Origin: Leuctra nigra
Taxonomy: Eukaryota; Arthropoda; Insecta; Plecoptera; Leuctridae
Length of the DNA: 64,000 nt
Direction of reading: 5' to 3'
Assembly: GCA_934045905.1 (NCBI GenBank)
Contig: OW203761.1
Span: forward strand, 32,228,964-32,292,963
The number at the start of each line of letters is the position of its first letter. Positions within the stretch are counted from its first letter, which is position 1. A model generated the notes under the pieces. It searched no databases. It was not told the DNA's origin and was given only the letters and a program-made list of their open reading frames with translations. Both the position numbers and the translations under genes were made by a program. Below are positions 1 through 11,889 of the stretch, piece by piece.

Positions 1-1570
1 GTACTCTGCGTAGTAAATAATAACATACATAATGCATAGATGGTGATCAGTGGCGTGTAAATGTGTAGAAATGTTTGTGATATTGGAACGTAGCTTGCGA
101 TCATCCGATTGAGATGGCTGAGGGCTTCCGTTTCCGCCAGGTGATTCGTCTTCACTTACATCTCCATATTTATTGTAAAACCGGACAATAATCACCAACT
201 ATTAGGTTTAGTACTCGTAGGGAATCAAGTGCAACAGTGTACTTTTGAATTAATCCACATATGTAACAGGTCTTTAGATACCTTATTTGTAGTCATCTGT
301 AAGATCAAATCAATCTTTATTTGGGATGTATTTTGCATTATTATCAATATAAACAATTACTTAAATCCACAACTAGTTGCTGTATGCATAATAGATCAGT
401 ATAATCATTTTACTTTGTGCATATTATATTAGCTATACCTATGCCTTCTTAAGGTGTATCAACAACCTGTTAAAATCAATTTGATCGAATAGCAGTCAAG
501 TGACCAATTGATTCGAGTTTATAATCATGATTTTACGTCCAAGAAGAATCTGTCGACTTGTCCAATTTGGTAGGACAAGTTAATTTACTGTTTGATTATT
601 TTGATTTCATTGACTAGTTTCATTCAGAATGAGAAGTAAAATAAAACATAGCCTTAATGTTTATTCAGACAAATATTCTCAACACAACTAAAAATACGGA
701 TTTAAGATTGAGGATAGAGAGACAGTGGCAATTTCAACGAACAAGACAACCTTTTCAACAGAATGATTTGAAAGTTATTCAAGCACACTAAAATCGCGGT
801 GGACCTCTTTGCCAATCATAAGATTTTATCTGTAATCAAGATCCTCTTAATGCCAATAATTATTGCTAGCTAAGGTATCTCGGAATCATTTTAAGGGTTA
901 AAATATGTCAGGATTTTTTTTTGCCATTTACGATAAAATCCTTTGCTAATTTTATCCTTGTACTTTTAATAGCGGATTCCCTCCTGTCAAGATTGAAGCA
1001 ATAATGGCACCCTTTTGCTTGGGGTGAGACAAGACTATATGGTTATACACTTAAGATATCTATTGCATATCAGTGCTACTACCAATAACCGAATATCCCA
1101 ATAGGAGAAAGTTTGCTTTTAACCTGTTCAGTGGTTCGGTTTGAGAGATTTCATGCTTTGATTGACTAAATGTAGATAATTATTAGCGATCTGACCCAGA
1201 CGGCTTTTCGAACCTTTGTAAATGTTAGCTGTGGATGATTGCGAGGGTTGGTTTAATTAGTTTCGAAGTATCGGGCGGCAATCTTCTCGTCTCGTCTGCA
1301 GAGTCGGGATGCTGTGGAGACTGACTGACAGTTCATCAGTGTCTTCGTCACGCTTGAAGGTTCGCGGCATTTCACGGTTACTATTTCCTGTTGTGGACAC
1401 ATCTTATCACAACACAATTTTATTACTAATGAAAGGTTTGGACTACGACATTGTATCATTGTAAATAGGACAGAGTTGTGTTTATGTTTTGAGCAAATGT
1501 TAAAGATAGTTTATAAAGAATTCAATTCAACAAATTAATTTTTAAGATAGCATAATCTTAGATATACACG
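1..1570. other. Gene-free AT-rich stretch
   Basis: I see no credible coding exon, RNA gene or structured repeat here. The short open frames lack codon bias and recognisable motifs. It is likely intergenic or intronic DNA. Confidence 0.6.
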
Positions 1571-1572
1571 TA

Positions 1573-1783
1573 CACTCGGCCAAACAAAACTTGAACGTTG
1601 ACCAAATTTGAATGACTGCTGGTCATGTCCCATAACCAATCAAAGCTTCTTATTATCATTGAAATGTGAGGTCACCTACTAGAGTGAGACAATGAGATCG
1701 CTTAGACTGACTTCTGATGGTGCGATCTTACATTTATCAGCCTATCAGATTTATTGAACGTTCAAGTTTTGTTTGGCCAAGTG
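1573..1783. mobile_element. Tc1/mariner-type MITE, copy A
   Basis: This short element is bounded by terminal inverted repeats of about 27 bp that begin CACTCGGCCAAACAAAAC on the left and end with the complement, GGCCAAGTGT, on the right, with one mismatch. Each end abuts a TA dinucleotide (1571-1572 and 1784-1785), the target-site duplication of Tc1/mariner transposons. The interior (about 155 bp) has no coding potential, so it is non-autonomous. A diverged relative lies at 11028-11221. The superfamily call rests on the TA duplication and the terminal sequence style, so the exact family is not known. Confidence 0.75.
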
Positions 1784-1786
1784 TAC

Positions 1787-2307
1787 ATAAGTAAGTGCTT
1801 TAAAGTATTCCAAATTCATAACTTTAAATGTAAATTTACTCAATAATGGTGGTTATGGTTTCAGAAAAATTTACATGCTTTTTCATTTTCTAGATGATTT
1901 ATTTGTTTTTGTTGTTTCCAAAAGAGTTATTTGGACATCTACAAATGATTCTTTAGATACTAGAGCTGATTAGATAATTCTTAATTGAGATTATGTACTA
2001 AGAAAATCGTTGATTGAGTAGAACGTTAATTAGTACAGCGTTAGTTTAGTAATTTTGTGCTGCCAAAATAATCAAGTAGGTATCTACATGGTACTATTTT
2101 CTAATACAAACCCCCACCTTGCCTATACATATGAAAGAAGAAACGTTTCAATCATTATTGAGCTATTGGTTTCAGAAGTCCTTCCAGTATAATATTTTAA
2201 TCCTATTTCAATATGATGTTTATTATGCACAATATTATACATCAATTAACTTACTATAAAACAAATCATATCATAATTTTTCAGCTCGATCGGAAAAACA
2301 GTGTGAC
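1787..2307. other. Gene-free stretch with a short dispersed-repeat scrap
   Basis: No coding exon is visible. Near 2284-2303 the sequence CTCGATCGGAAAAACAGTGT closely matches part of the dispersed repeat at about 59533-59552, so a small fragment of that family probably sits here, next to the reverse LINE end. Confidence 0.4.
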
Positions 2308-2500
2308 ATTATTATTATTATTAATCCTTTATTTGTAACGGGCAAGCCCACAAGTACAAATATAATAAAAACATGTAGCGTCGGGGAAAAAATCAGTATA
2401 AAATAACAGAAAAAGTGTCCTAAAGTTCCGAGGAACTTTTAAAAACTTTTGGAACTTTTAAAAACTCTTCACACAGAAGATAGTTACTTGAGCAGCTTGT
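2308..2500 (-). mobile_element. LINE 3'-end fragment, reverse orientation
   Basis: Read on the minus strand, this stretch ends with a GGGCTTGCCCGTTACAAATA-type segment, an ATAAAGG and then an (ATT)n tail at 2308-2322. This is the ending style of CR1/L2-like LINEs, and it resembles the tail of the nearly complete LINE at 9000-9025 (ACAAATAAAG followed by TTATTATTATTA). A 19-bp duplication (GGAACTTTTAAAAACTTTT) lies at about 2435-2472. No reverse transcriptase coding remains, so it is a severely 5'-truncated copy. The inner boundary is approximate. Confidence 0.6.
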
Positions 2501-4629
2501 GATTGCTTCGTGATTTACTTCAAATTAAATACTTTCACACCATTTCACACCTGAAGTCCAATTAGTGGGGTGCAACCTCCGATTAAATATTTGTAAAGGG
2601 GTAATTTTCACCCCCTAACCACGGCGTTTTAAAAGTCAGAATGGAAGCAAAACATGCTCGCAGTTAAAACTACGCAGAGTTTAACTGCTAGGAAATTACA
2701 AGAATGTAGGTAAATCGTGGCTTATCTGATTTTGTGCGTAGCTATATAATTTAAACGGAATCTTATACCCTAGTCGTTTTTTTCTGTTATAATTAACTAG
2801 AAATTTTGTGTGGGATCGCGAGAAAATAATCACCCCGTCTAGAAAATAATCGTGCGAGTTATTTTCCTGAATCTTTACCCGAGATGTGTTATTTGGGGCA
2901 TGCAGTGCAACTTAAATGCCTGCTTTCAAGTACGTCTGGGTATGCAAATCGATTTATTTTCTCTCCCTTCTTTTTCTCAAGGAGTGTATAGATCCTTTTC
3001 TTCCTCACTGCTTTATGTGGACAGACAAGTTAATTAGTGATGGCCGGCGACTTGAAAACTACCACAACACGAGGCAAAAAGAGTAAGAAGACCTAACGTC
3101 AAATACTTGGTAATTGTAGGGTTCATTATATCTTGACCTAACTGACCTATGAGGTCGAGATAAATGAATTACCGTTTATGTAGGAGGTACTTACACAATG
3201 CACCAATCAGAACAGAATGCAGCCCGACGTTTCAAGGTAGGTACAAGTTGAGCACGCGAAATGGAATTTTATAAAATATTTTATTTTAATTGAATTATGT
3301 CGTTCAAGTTTAAACCTGATATATGAAATGAAAATCAAATTAATTTGTTAACTTATACTTTTGTTTGCACATCTTAAGTATAAGAATGCAAATCAGACAG
3401 AAACTGGAATTTTGTAGTAAAACTGTGTGCGGCCGTCATTTCGAGATAAATGTTTCGATCCTCGCCGAGATGATCCAAGATGGATGACAGTTTCTAATTA
3501 GCTCAATTTCCTAATCTCATTAAAAGCAGGGGCTGGATTCACAGCTTTATGACCGAAAAGGCTAATATGAATATTAACAATTACCATCTTTTGCCGGCAT
3601 ATCTTTATGAATCTAATTCTACAAATCCACATTTGTAATGATATTATATGGGGTTTTCACATGATACTGTCTTCATAATTGGGATAGGTATTGGGAGTTA
3701 TAATATAATGCAATTCCGGCATGAAGTTATACCGGAATAAGGCAAAAAAAACTTTTGTGAATCCAGCTTCAGTAGTATATCCCTTCTACGAGAGAAAGGG
3801 AATAGGATACACACAAAGAGGCTCCATTCTTCGTTTTACAGCGTTTTTTTGGCAAAAGTCCACTTAAGAGTCAAAAAAGCTTTAAGTGACAAAGTGAACT
3901 TTTAACGAGTTAAAAAGTAAAAAAAAAAAGGGAAATAAAACCTTTTGTATGCATTCTATTCCATTTTCACGAGGAATGGTTTTATTACAAGTCACCCAAT
4001 GACTCAAGACTGTGTCCTCTTGATGATGATGGCAGTGTTGAAGACGCCGGGACGGCAACGCCGATGCTGACGGTGTATCGCGATCACACCACGTGATCGT
4101 GACCGAGGTGTCAGCGTGACTGCGCACGCGCACGCATCCTCGATCACGACTAATTGCATGATTGGATGTTGCCCGCTCGAGCCGCGTCTGAGCTCAACAC
4201 ATCCCGCTCTGGCTCAAGAGAGTTTCGTGCGGCAGCTAACTTTTACTTGCAGCCGCAGACTTCATGGGAAATCTACACTCAATATCTCATTCTCATTGGA
4301 GCAATTTTATTACATTCTGGATGGGAAAGTTCTTAATTATTTTGGAAAATCAGATATTTTTAATTGTTTTCTATTCGTTTCACAAGACAGCTCTGTACGT
4401 AACAAATCATCGCTTTCATGCAATATCATTTTCTTTGCCATAAAGGATTTGAAGTACAAATATATCACAGCGTAAGACAGTTAACAAAGTTACGTTTTTC
4501 AGCCTTTTGGATTGATTTTGACTGAAAATGCTAAGATAGTTTCTGTCAAGAGAGGGTAAAACGGCTTGTAACGGCCCAACAAAAGGACGGTGTAAATTTT
4601 TATTTCACAAATCATGGCGATAAATAGCG
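2501..4629. other. Gene-free stretch
   Basis: No coding exon is supported. A locally GC-rich patch at about 4020-4210 holds a short hairpin (CGATCAC, loop, GTGATCG near 4080-4098) and open frames without recognisable protein features. I see no splice-consistent exon there. Confidence 0.45.
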
Positions 4630-4725
4630 AGCTAGACTTGATAGGTCACCCATCCATATACTGGCCACACTCGATGTGCTCTGAGTCTGAACCCAGGAAT
4701 CGGACAGTCCAACCGTCGAGTCTTA
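4630..4725 (-). repeat. SINE-like fragment (tRNA/5S-like promoter remnants)
   Basis: On the minus strand the stretch contains CCTGGGTTCAGACTCAG, which resembles a degenerate pol III B box, and about 50 bp further TATGGATGGGTGACC, which resembles the 3' part of 5S rRNA genes and of some SINE heads. It lies immediately upstream of the 5' end of the LINE. No complete tRNA or 5S fold is possible. I read it as a decayed SINE, not a functional RNA gene. Confidence 0.35.
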
Positions 4726-4920
4726 AAAAATGTGTAGAGTTCTAAAGTTATCCTTTATTTTCAAGTTATTGCTAGCTCGCAAGATGGCGTCGTGAGACTA
4801 TAGCTCAGGTTGGTTGTCCGCTTTTTAAGAGTAATATTGAAGGTGTTTTTGTGCAAAGCTGAGGGAAGATTAGTGATAAGTTCTGTGTCAATCATCCAGT
4901 TCGTCTAACAACATCTTACA

Positions 4921-5706
4921 ATGGTGAAAAAGCAACCAGAGGTAGGTCTGACGGAAGAAATAAAAGTGCAAATAAAAGTGGGGTTAGAGTCGGCACTAAG
5001 TTCATCTGAAACACTACTAAAATGTGTTAAGGACGCATTGAAATCCAAGGACATCCTTAATGCTATCGTAGGCTCAATTGTTGCAAATGTTACGGCAACA
5101 ATTGCATCTAATATTGCCGATACCCTTAAGGCAAATAGTGACAAAATTGAAGAATTTATTGCCAAGCAGAAAAAAGACGCCAAGCACATCGACGACTTGG
5201 AGCAATACCAGCGCAGAAATAATGTTCGTATTTTCGGTATACCCGAGACAAGAGGTGAAATCACAGACGACCTAGTATTGGATACGGCTGACAGAATGGG
5301 AACTCAACTAAGCTACTACGACATTGACCGCAGCCATCGAGTCGGCAAGCAAAGGGGTGAGAAACCGAGGCCGATAATAGTCAAATTTTGCTCCTATCGG
5401 AAAAGAGCTCAATTCTTCAACAAGAAACGTCATCTTAAGGGAACCTTCATCACTGTACGAGAAGACCTCACCGCTGCAAGGCTAGGAGTGCTGAACGCCG
5501 CCATAGAAAAATTCGGTGTGAGTAATGTGTGGACATACGATAGAAACATTGTTATCAAGAGAGACAAAGGTGACTCAGCAAGTAAGCTCTACATAACAAG
5601 TAAGGAAGAACTGGACAAGCTCAGTGAATTGCATCCAAATCTTTCCCCTGTCAGTGAGCCTGTGCAAATGCAAGTCCAAGTGGAAATTCCAACTGACCAC
5701 GACTAA
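4921..5706 (+). CDS. LINE ORF1 RNA-binding/chaperone-type protein
   Basis: This is a 261-residue intact ORF with an ATG at 4921. Residues 1-90 are helix-forming. A likely coiled coil around residues 70-105 runs into the characteristic DLEQYQRRNNVRIFGIPE segment (about residues 92-110), followed by an RRM-like region with SHRVGK and RPIIVKF (about residues 139-160) and a C-terminal domain rich in K/R. This layout (coiled coil, QYxRRNNVRIxGxPE, RRM-like fold) is typical of ORF1 proteins of LINEs lacking CCHC knuckles. Its role is to coat element RNA and assist target-primed reverse transcription. It lies 115 bp upstream of ORF2 in the same direction. Confidence 0.85.
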   Translation: MVKKQPEVGLTEEIKVQIKVGLESALSSSETLLKCVKDALKSKDILNAIVGSIVANVTATIASNIADTLKANSDKIEEFIAKQKKDAKHIDDLEQYQRRNNVRIFGIPETRGEITDDLVLDTADRMGTQLSYYDIDRSHRVGKQRGEKPRPIIVKFCSYRKRAQFFNKKRHLKGTFITVREDLTAARLGVLNAAIEKFGVSNVWTYDRNIVIKRDKGDSASKLYITSKEELDKLSELHPNLSPVSEPVQMQVQVEIPTDHD

Positions 5707-5821
5707 TCTTGTGAGACATTACTTCAGTTCTTGTCACCCCTGTTTAGTCCATAGTTTTAGTATTATTTACTTACTTTATTATTCTTTTTAAGCTATAGTT
5801 AGGTTTAATTTCATAACGATA

Positions 5822-7156
5822 ATGTACTACTCTACTTTAAGGAACAAAAACTTCATGAAAATAGCCCATCTAAATACAAGGTCCCTCTTGCCAAGTTATG
5901 ATGAACTTAAAGAATACGTTCAGTCAAATAATATTGATATTATGTGTCTAACCGAAACATGGCTAAACCCAGATTATGACTCTAAGTATATTGACATACC
6001 TGGTTTTACTCTGTGGAGAAAAGATCGTTTAAAACGTGGTGGAGGGGTAGGTGCATACGTCCGCAATAATATAAATTGTGCTCTGTGTGACTGTGATCCG
6101 TCTACTGACACAGGCCAGCCTGATACAGTGGAAGAATTATGGTTGCAAGTGAAAATTAGATCTAAACGCGTGGCAATAGGGGTGGTGTATAAACCTCCAT
6201 CTGCAAAATATAAAGAAGCCCTGGCTAGTCTAGACTCAACCCTAAGCGTTCTGGGCCCATCTCATGATGAGATCTTAATCCTAGGAGATCTGAATATCGA
6301 TATGCTCCAAACCAACTCATCTCCAGATTTAGCATTTTTAAACGACTTACTAATTTCACATAACTTATACCAAGTAGTCAAAGAGCCAACACGTATTATG
6401 AAAGACAGCAGCACGTTACTGGATGTCATAATAACCAATAACCCTTCAATTTTGTCCAATATAGGAGTTATAGCCATGTGTGGGATTTCCGACCACCACT
6501 TAGTTTCGTGCACGCTCAAATATGAAAAAGAGCGGTGTCCTCAACGACTCATAACCCGACGCGATCTAAAAATGATAGATACAGACAAATTTAAATCAGA
6601 TGCTTTAAACACGCACTGGGATACCATATATTCATTAGATGACATTGATGACAAGATAAACTCTCTCAATAGCATGATTATCCAACTTTTTGACACACAT
6701 GCCCCTATTAAAACTATTAGAGTAAAAAAGAAGAAGGCACCTTGGCTCACGTATAACCTCAAGGAAATGATGAAAAGTAGGGACAAAGCCTACCAGAAGT
6801 GGAAAAAATCAAAGAATGCTGACGAATGGACGTATTTCAAATCTCTGCGTAATGCGGTCACTACAGCAATACGTGCTGAGAAAAAAGCATTTTTAGAGAC
6901 CCAAGCAATCGATCCGAGGTATAATGATGTATGGAAAAAACTGTCAAAGCTTAATATTCACAGTGGAAGTAACAATATTGAGATACCCAAACAACTATCC
7001 GATGTCAATGAAGTAAACAACTACTTTCTCAGTTCAATTGTTGCAACAACTCCGGACAAAGACTTGATCCAGTTTTACTCGTCTAATCGATCTCCATTAG
7101 TATCGGATTCTCTGCTATCATTCCATGAAATTTCAGTTAAAGAGATGTGTACATGA
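5822..7156 (+). pseudogene. LINE ORF2, N-terminal part: endonuclease and linker (frameshifted)
   Basis: This 444-codon frame encodes an exonuclease-endonuclease-phosphatase fold. Visible catalytic landmarks are HLNTRS (residues 16-21), TETW with the metal-binding Glu at 45, ILGDLN (153-158), LLDVIITN (199-206) and SDHHLV (223-228). All key residues are present, so the nicking activity could be intact. Residues 300-444 form the linker towards the reverse transcriptase. The frame stops at TGA 7154-7156, just after ISVKEM, where the next ORF2 segment continues one frame over. A single-base deletion (or equivalent) near 7145-7156 best explains this. The product would be an endonuclease without a reverse transcriptase. 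Confidence 0.85.
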
Positions 7157-8697
7157 GCGATATTAAGACAAATGCGACGGGGGAAGATGGGATTTCACTA
7201 CTAATGCTAAGGATGTGCCTTGGAAATATCTCATTTCATCTAACTCATATAATTAATTGCTGTCTAAATGAAGGCTACTACCCAAATATATGGAAAGTAG
7301 CTACTGTTAAACCTTTTCCAAAAGTAACCAACCCTATTGAATTTAAGGATCTGCGACCCATCAGTGTACTCCCGCTTATCTCAAAACTTGCTGAAAAAGC
7401 CATCTGTGAACAACTAAACAGACACTGCAATTCTAATAAAATCATACCTGCTTGGCAATCTGGCTTTCGGAAAAATTTCAGCACAACAACAGCACTAGCA
7501 AATATAGCTGATGATATTCTACGAGCCTCGGACAACGGACTTATCACGACCATGGTATTATTAGATTATTACAAGGCCTTCGATACCCTTAACCACACTT
7601 TACTCATTTCTAAATTGCACTACTTTGGACTGAACGAGAGGGCATTGGAGCTTTTCAAATCTTTTATCACAAACAGGTTGCAGAAAGTCAACATAGGGCC
7701 TAACCATTCCGACTATAAATTAATCAAAACAGGTGTGCCGCAGGGCTCAGTACTCTCTCCCTTGCTGTATTCCATTTATACATGTGGCATCGCATTAGTT
7801 AATCACTGTACTGCACATTGCTTTGCCGATGATACTCAGCTATATTATTCTTATAAACCATCAGAAAAGATTACAGCAGTGGAAAGAATCAACAGTGACC
7901 TTAAGCTAATAGAGTCTGCCTCACAGAAACATGCCTTGCACTTAAATCCATCCAAGTCTATGGTAATCCACTTTAGCAATCGCAGTGGACTTAATTTCAT
8001 TCAAAATGAGAACACAGATATCCTGGTGGATCAAAAGGTGTTACCTATTGTAGAAAATGTAAGAAATTTGGGTCTACACTTCGACTCTACCCTACGTTTT
8101 AAAAAGCATACGTCAACCCTTCTGCAATCATGCTATTCCAAATTAAAACACTTGTACCAATTTAAAAATATTTTGTCACGAAAAGTTAAATTCCTGCTGG
8201 TTGAATCATTAATAATCTCAAAATTTGATTACGGCGACGTTATCTATGGAAACTGTCTTGATAGTGTGAGCGCTAAAAGACTCCAAACTGCGCAAAATTC
8301 TTGCCTACGTTTCGCATTAAACATTAGACGCTACGATCCTGTCTTAAAGAGACCAAATCATATTTCCTGCCATTATGCAGAAGTTGGCTGGCTCAAACTC
8401 CAGGAAAGACGTAATTTACATATATGCAACCTAGTCAATAAAATCCTAGAAACTGGACAACCAGAATACCTCCATAGCAAACTCACTAAAAGAAAAGACA
8501 TTCATTCAGTAAACACACGTGGTAAAAATAAACTCTCTTCACATTCACACTCTACTAATTTATTCCAAAGATCGTTTTCATTTAATGCAGTGAAATATTA
8601 TAATGAGATCTCAAACTCTATGCACAGCGTACAGCACAAGCTATTTAAACCACTTCTTAAAAAAATGTTCCTGGAGAGAAATAGAGCTAATAAATAA
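7147..8697 (+). pseudogene. LINE ORF2, C-terminal part: reverse transcriptase (frameshifted)
   Basis: This roughly 516-codon frame holds the reverse transcriptase. Visible motifs include LRPISVLPLISK (residues 69-80), WQSGFRK (103-109), the first catalytic Asp in LLDYYKAFDTLNH (138-150), TGVPQGSVLSPLL (195-207) and the catalytic FADDTQ box (226-231). The C terminus carries the LINE-typical thumb and tail, with RSFSFNAVKYYNEI near the end. It has no ATG of its own at the proper place; the open frame begins with GTG at 7147 because it is the continuation of the upstream endonuclease segment. The active-site residues are intact, so the lesion between the two parts may be recent. The TAA stop is followed by a 3' UTR with an ATT-rich tail. 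Confidence 0.87.
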
Positions 8698-9184
8698 TAT
8701 ATTGTAGATAAATACCTAGCCAGATGTTACTGCGGACGCACATCACATTACATACATACCTTGTAATTTAATTTATCATGAAGTTTTCAGTTCCTTCAAG
8801 TATCTGTTACTATTGTCTTTGTTATTATTACTCTAATTATCCATATGTTTTTTGTTCCTTAATGTCAATCAATAACTTATCCACAGTCGAATTATACATT
8901 GTAAAATTTTCCTTTTATTCACATATTTACTTGACACTGTACCACTTATGTTAACAAAAGAGTTAAGTGGAAGAGAAGCCACTGGCTTAACTTCGCTCTA
9001 CAAATAAAGATATTTATTATTATTAAGTTCTTATTTTTTAACATCTACGTCGTATTGACCAAGCCGGGTGGGCCACCAACTTCTAAACGCCAGAGAATCT
9101 CTTTGAAGCTTCGGACTATGTCTTCGAATTTTCATGAATACGAATAGTCTGAAAAATCAGCAGAATTTATTTTACTTGCCTCAG

Positions 9185-9488
9185 GGTAAATATAGTTGAT
9201 CAAGTATGCCAATGCGCACAAAGCCAGGGCATGGGTCTTGAAGAATACATGATCCTGAAGTATAGGCAACCCGCCCGTCCCGCATGTAAAACAATAGCTC
9301 AATTAATGCTGGTTACAGATCCCGCAACTGTTAGCGTTGGGTTAGCTCCAGGGGACTTGGTAGTTAGTACCGATGAATATTCTAATCTGAACGTTATCGG
9401 CACGCTTGAGAGGGGCCCGGGCCCCCCTGAGGGCCGCGTTTTGGTCGGGTGGTCGGATAAATCATTCTTTGACAAGCCGAGGTGTTAA
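9185..9488 (+). CDS. Possible terminal coding exon, unknown protein
   Basis: A good 3' splice site (TTTTACTTGCCTCAG, ending at 9184) is followed by an open frame running without a stop for 100 codons to TAA at 9486-9488. The first ATG in frame is at 9231. The translation looks protein-like: a Cys/Gln-rich start, YRQPARPACKTIAQLML, then a beta-rich, Gly-rich end with APGDLVVSTDEY, NVIGTLERGP and GRVLVGWSDK. The GC content is well above that of its surroundings. A possible splice donor (CCGAG followed by GTGTTA at 9482) means it could also be an internal exon. I do not recognise the domain and see no partner exon in the window. It could be a captured exon or an ancient insertion. Confidence 0.35.
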
Positions 9489-11027
9489 AACCTTCAGGCA
9501 CTTTTGGTGAGATATTATAATTTAGTAACAACTAACAAGATAGCGATTAGTTTAATTCAGATTTATGGATTTCAGAAAAATTACGATATTATGTAATCGT
9601 GGCTTGGAGGTATAATTTGAATCCCTTCATTTTTATGTTATTTTGATTTTTGGACAGATTTGTCTCCAAAAAAAATTTATAAAATCTTTTTTTACAATGA
9701 AATCACATTTCTTACTACTACCCATTCTACTGTTAAACACCCCGTCTCTTTGTTCACCGTTGTACTTACACAGTATACCAATTTCAATTAGTTTGCAAGT
9801 TGCTAGGAAAGTGCATCAAGAGAATGCAACTAGAAAGTGATCAGCTCAAGTAAATCAAACTGAAGGGAATTAGGAACTCGTGATTGGTCTGAAGGAAACA
9901 TGGTTTTTTATATCCGATAAAAAATTCTTCACACGCAAATGCCTGAGCATTTAAAGATAATTACTGAACAAAATACATTCCTTGGAAATAGTATTCTGTG
10001 TGCTATATGTGAAAATTAATTATAGGTTTCATAATCACGCAGGACTCACAACGATCGCTGAGTCTAAGTTAAATATTTGCTCCCAGCAGCGATCGAGAAC
10101 TTGGGACTTATGTGCGAGTTGTTGGGTTGTTGGTTGGGTTGCATTTTAAATTCATATTTACATATTTGTTGTTTTCAAAAGTTAATAGGACACAATTCGC
10201 AGAATATTATTTAGTGATATTGATTAAGATCCAGTTTTTCAATACTTTGCTAAAACAAGTAATTAACTCAACAGAGTCGTTCTAGGAATGTCATTGGTTG
10301 TTGCCATAACAATCCAGTCCTTTAATCAACCGTTTAAAAGTTAGCAGAGTATTGAAAGACTGATCCTAATTCTGTCAGTAAAAAGTAACGCAGTCTCTCA
10401 CAATCTCTTGGGATAAAATATTTGCTTCTTGCTCAGCGTGAGGACCTCCGCAGCATCGCTCATAAAATGCGTAATCATGACGGGCTCCAATCAAATTACA
10501 CCGTCAATGAATCTCCTTTGAGGCTCTGCTGACATGATCAACATCAACAACCAACGTGGGTCAGGGACGACAAACAAACGAGCCGCGAATGCTAAACAGA
10601 AGGGTTGAAGAATGTGAAAAAAACAATACCCCCTGTCCTGATTTGGGTTGATGCAAATAGCAAAGCAATCTTTTTTTATATAATATTATATGTATACACA
10701 AATTAGAGGTTATTTTGATTAAGAGGGTAGTTTATTTAATAGGACCTCCCTCGATATTTTGACGAAAAGTTTATTAAATAGAAAGATTTAACTTTTGACG
10801 TTTGAATGTCTTAATCTCTTTGCCCTTGGTCAATATTTCATTTGAATTTTATGGCCAGGAATAAAAAAATACTTGGCCATTTATCATTATTCATTCTACA
10901 TTTAGCCAGCATAAAATACGCTTTCAGTTGTAGTACAAGAAACAATGGATCAGAAACATAATTTGTATGGACGAAAAAAGTTATAAAGTAGGCTTGAAGT
11001 CTCTACGTAACTATAAAAATTGATGTA
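9489..11027. other. Gene-free AT-rich stretch
   Basis: No coding exon, RNA gene or clear repeat is visible. Isolated short frames (for example 9643-9840) have a leader-like hydrophobic composition but no splice or family support. Confidence 0.5.
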
Positions 11028-11221
11028 CACTCCGCAAAACGTTATGTGAATAAATTTGAATGGTTGAGAGTGATGTTCTTTAAAAATTGATCCATATTAT
11101 TATCATCAGTGAAATGAGGGCTCAGAGCTAACGAGTTAACATAGACATCTTCTTTTGTTGCGATCAAATCGTTTTCAGACCATCCGATTACTTCAAATAC
11201 CGTTTTATGTTTTGTCGAGTC
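11028..11221. mobile_element. Tc1/mariner-type MITE, copy B (diverged)
   Basis: Aligned by eye with the element at 1573-1783, this stretch shares ends (GTACACTCCGCAAAAC on the left, TTTTGTCGAGTCTAC on the right), the internal word AAATTTGAATG, a TTATTATCAT...GAAATG block, TTGCGATC and a CAGACCATCCGATTA block in the same order. Its terminal repeats are much decayed, but both ends still abut TA (11026-11027, 11222-11223). It is an older copy of the same non-autonomous family. Confidence 0.6.
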
Positions 11222-11224
11222 TAC

Positions 11225-11889
11225 CTAACAGGTAGCATACGACGAACAAATATAACACTCTTAAGGTGCAACATATTCCTGCATGAATCAAATCGTCCCA
11301 CTCCAACTCGATCATACGCATTACCCCGAACTTCCAAGGAATCATGATCATCACCTGATCTCGTACATGCTATAATCTGGAATTAAATCAAGAATAATTA
11401 TAATGTAATCACCCCCTCTCATATCCTATGAAAACGCACAAGTAAATACAGAACTACATATGGCGCATGGCCACTTGTTGTTTTGTTATTAACAAAAAAC
11501 AAACAGACGCAAAGACTCAAATGGGGGAGGGTGTCGAAGGAAAAATAGTGGCTGAGGATTCAGAGGATGATCAAAGATGCAAGTTAAACGAACCTAGTAG
11601 ATTTCTGATTCAATGATCTTAAGTCTACCCTGCCGAATCTCGAAATAAATAATTGTTATATAAAATTGTTTTCAATATAAACTGACTGTGAATACTGACG
11701 AATTGATAGATTCAGGTTCGCGAATTAACTGGACTCTATGGCTGTTGCTCTGTGCATGTTTGTGCTTTTGATGCCCTGCCCAGATCACACAGTTCAACCA
11801 ATCGATCTGAAATGTAGTACGCACACTAATGTCATAAGATCGGTCACATGTATAGTTTTTGGACAAGATCCTGTGATTTGTTGAAAATT
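11225..11889. other. Gene-free stretch
   Basis: I see no exon, RNA gene or structured repeat in this stretch. Confidence 0.45.

Larger units (their letters stand above)
4765..9025 (+). mobile_element. Nearly full-length CR1/L2-like non-LTR retrotransposon
   Basis: The element comprises a short 5' leader (about 150 bp, GC-richer than its surroundings), ORF1, a 115-bp spacer, ORF2 (endonuclease plus reverse transcriptase, interrupted by one frameshift) and a 3' UTR of about 330 bp ending in ACAAATAAAG and a TTATTATTATTA tail. The arrangement, an apurinic-type endonuclease followed by a reverse transcriptase with a FADD box and a microsatellite-like tail instead of poly(A), fits the CR1/L2/Jockey side of LINE diversity. 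The outer limits are estimates, because I found no convincing target-site duplication. Apart from the frameshift it looks young. Confidence 0.85.

Noticed and set aside
4640..4690. A 5S rRNA gene (TATGGATGGGTGACC on the minus strand)
   Set aside because: Only about 20 bases resemble 5S. The rest of the internal control region and the closing stem are absent, so a SINE remnant is more likely.
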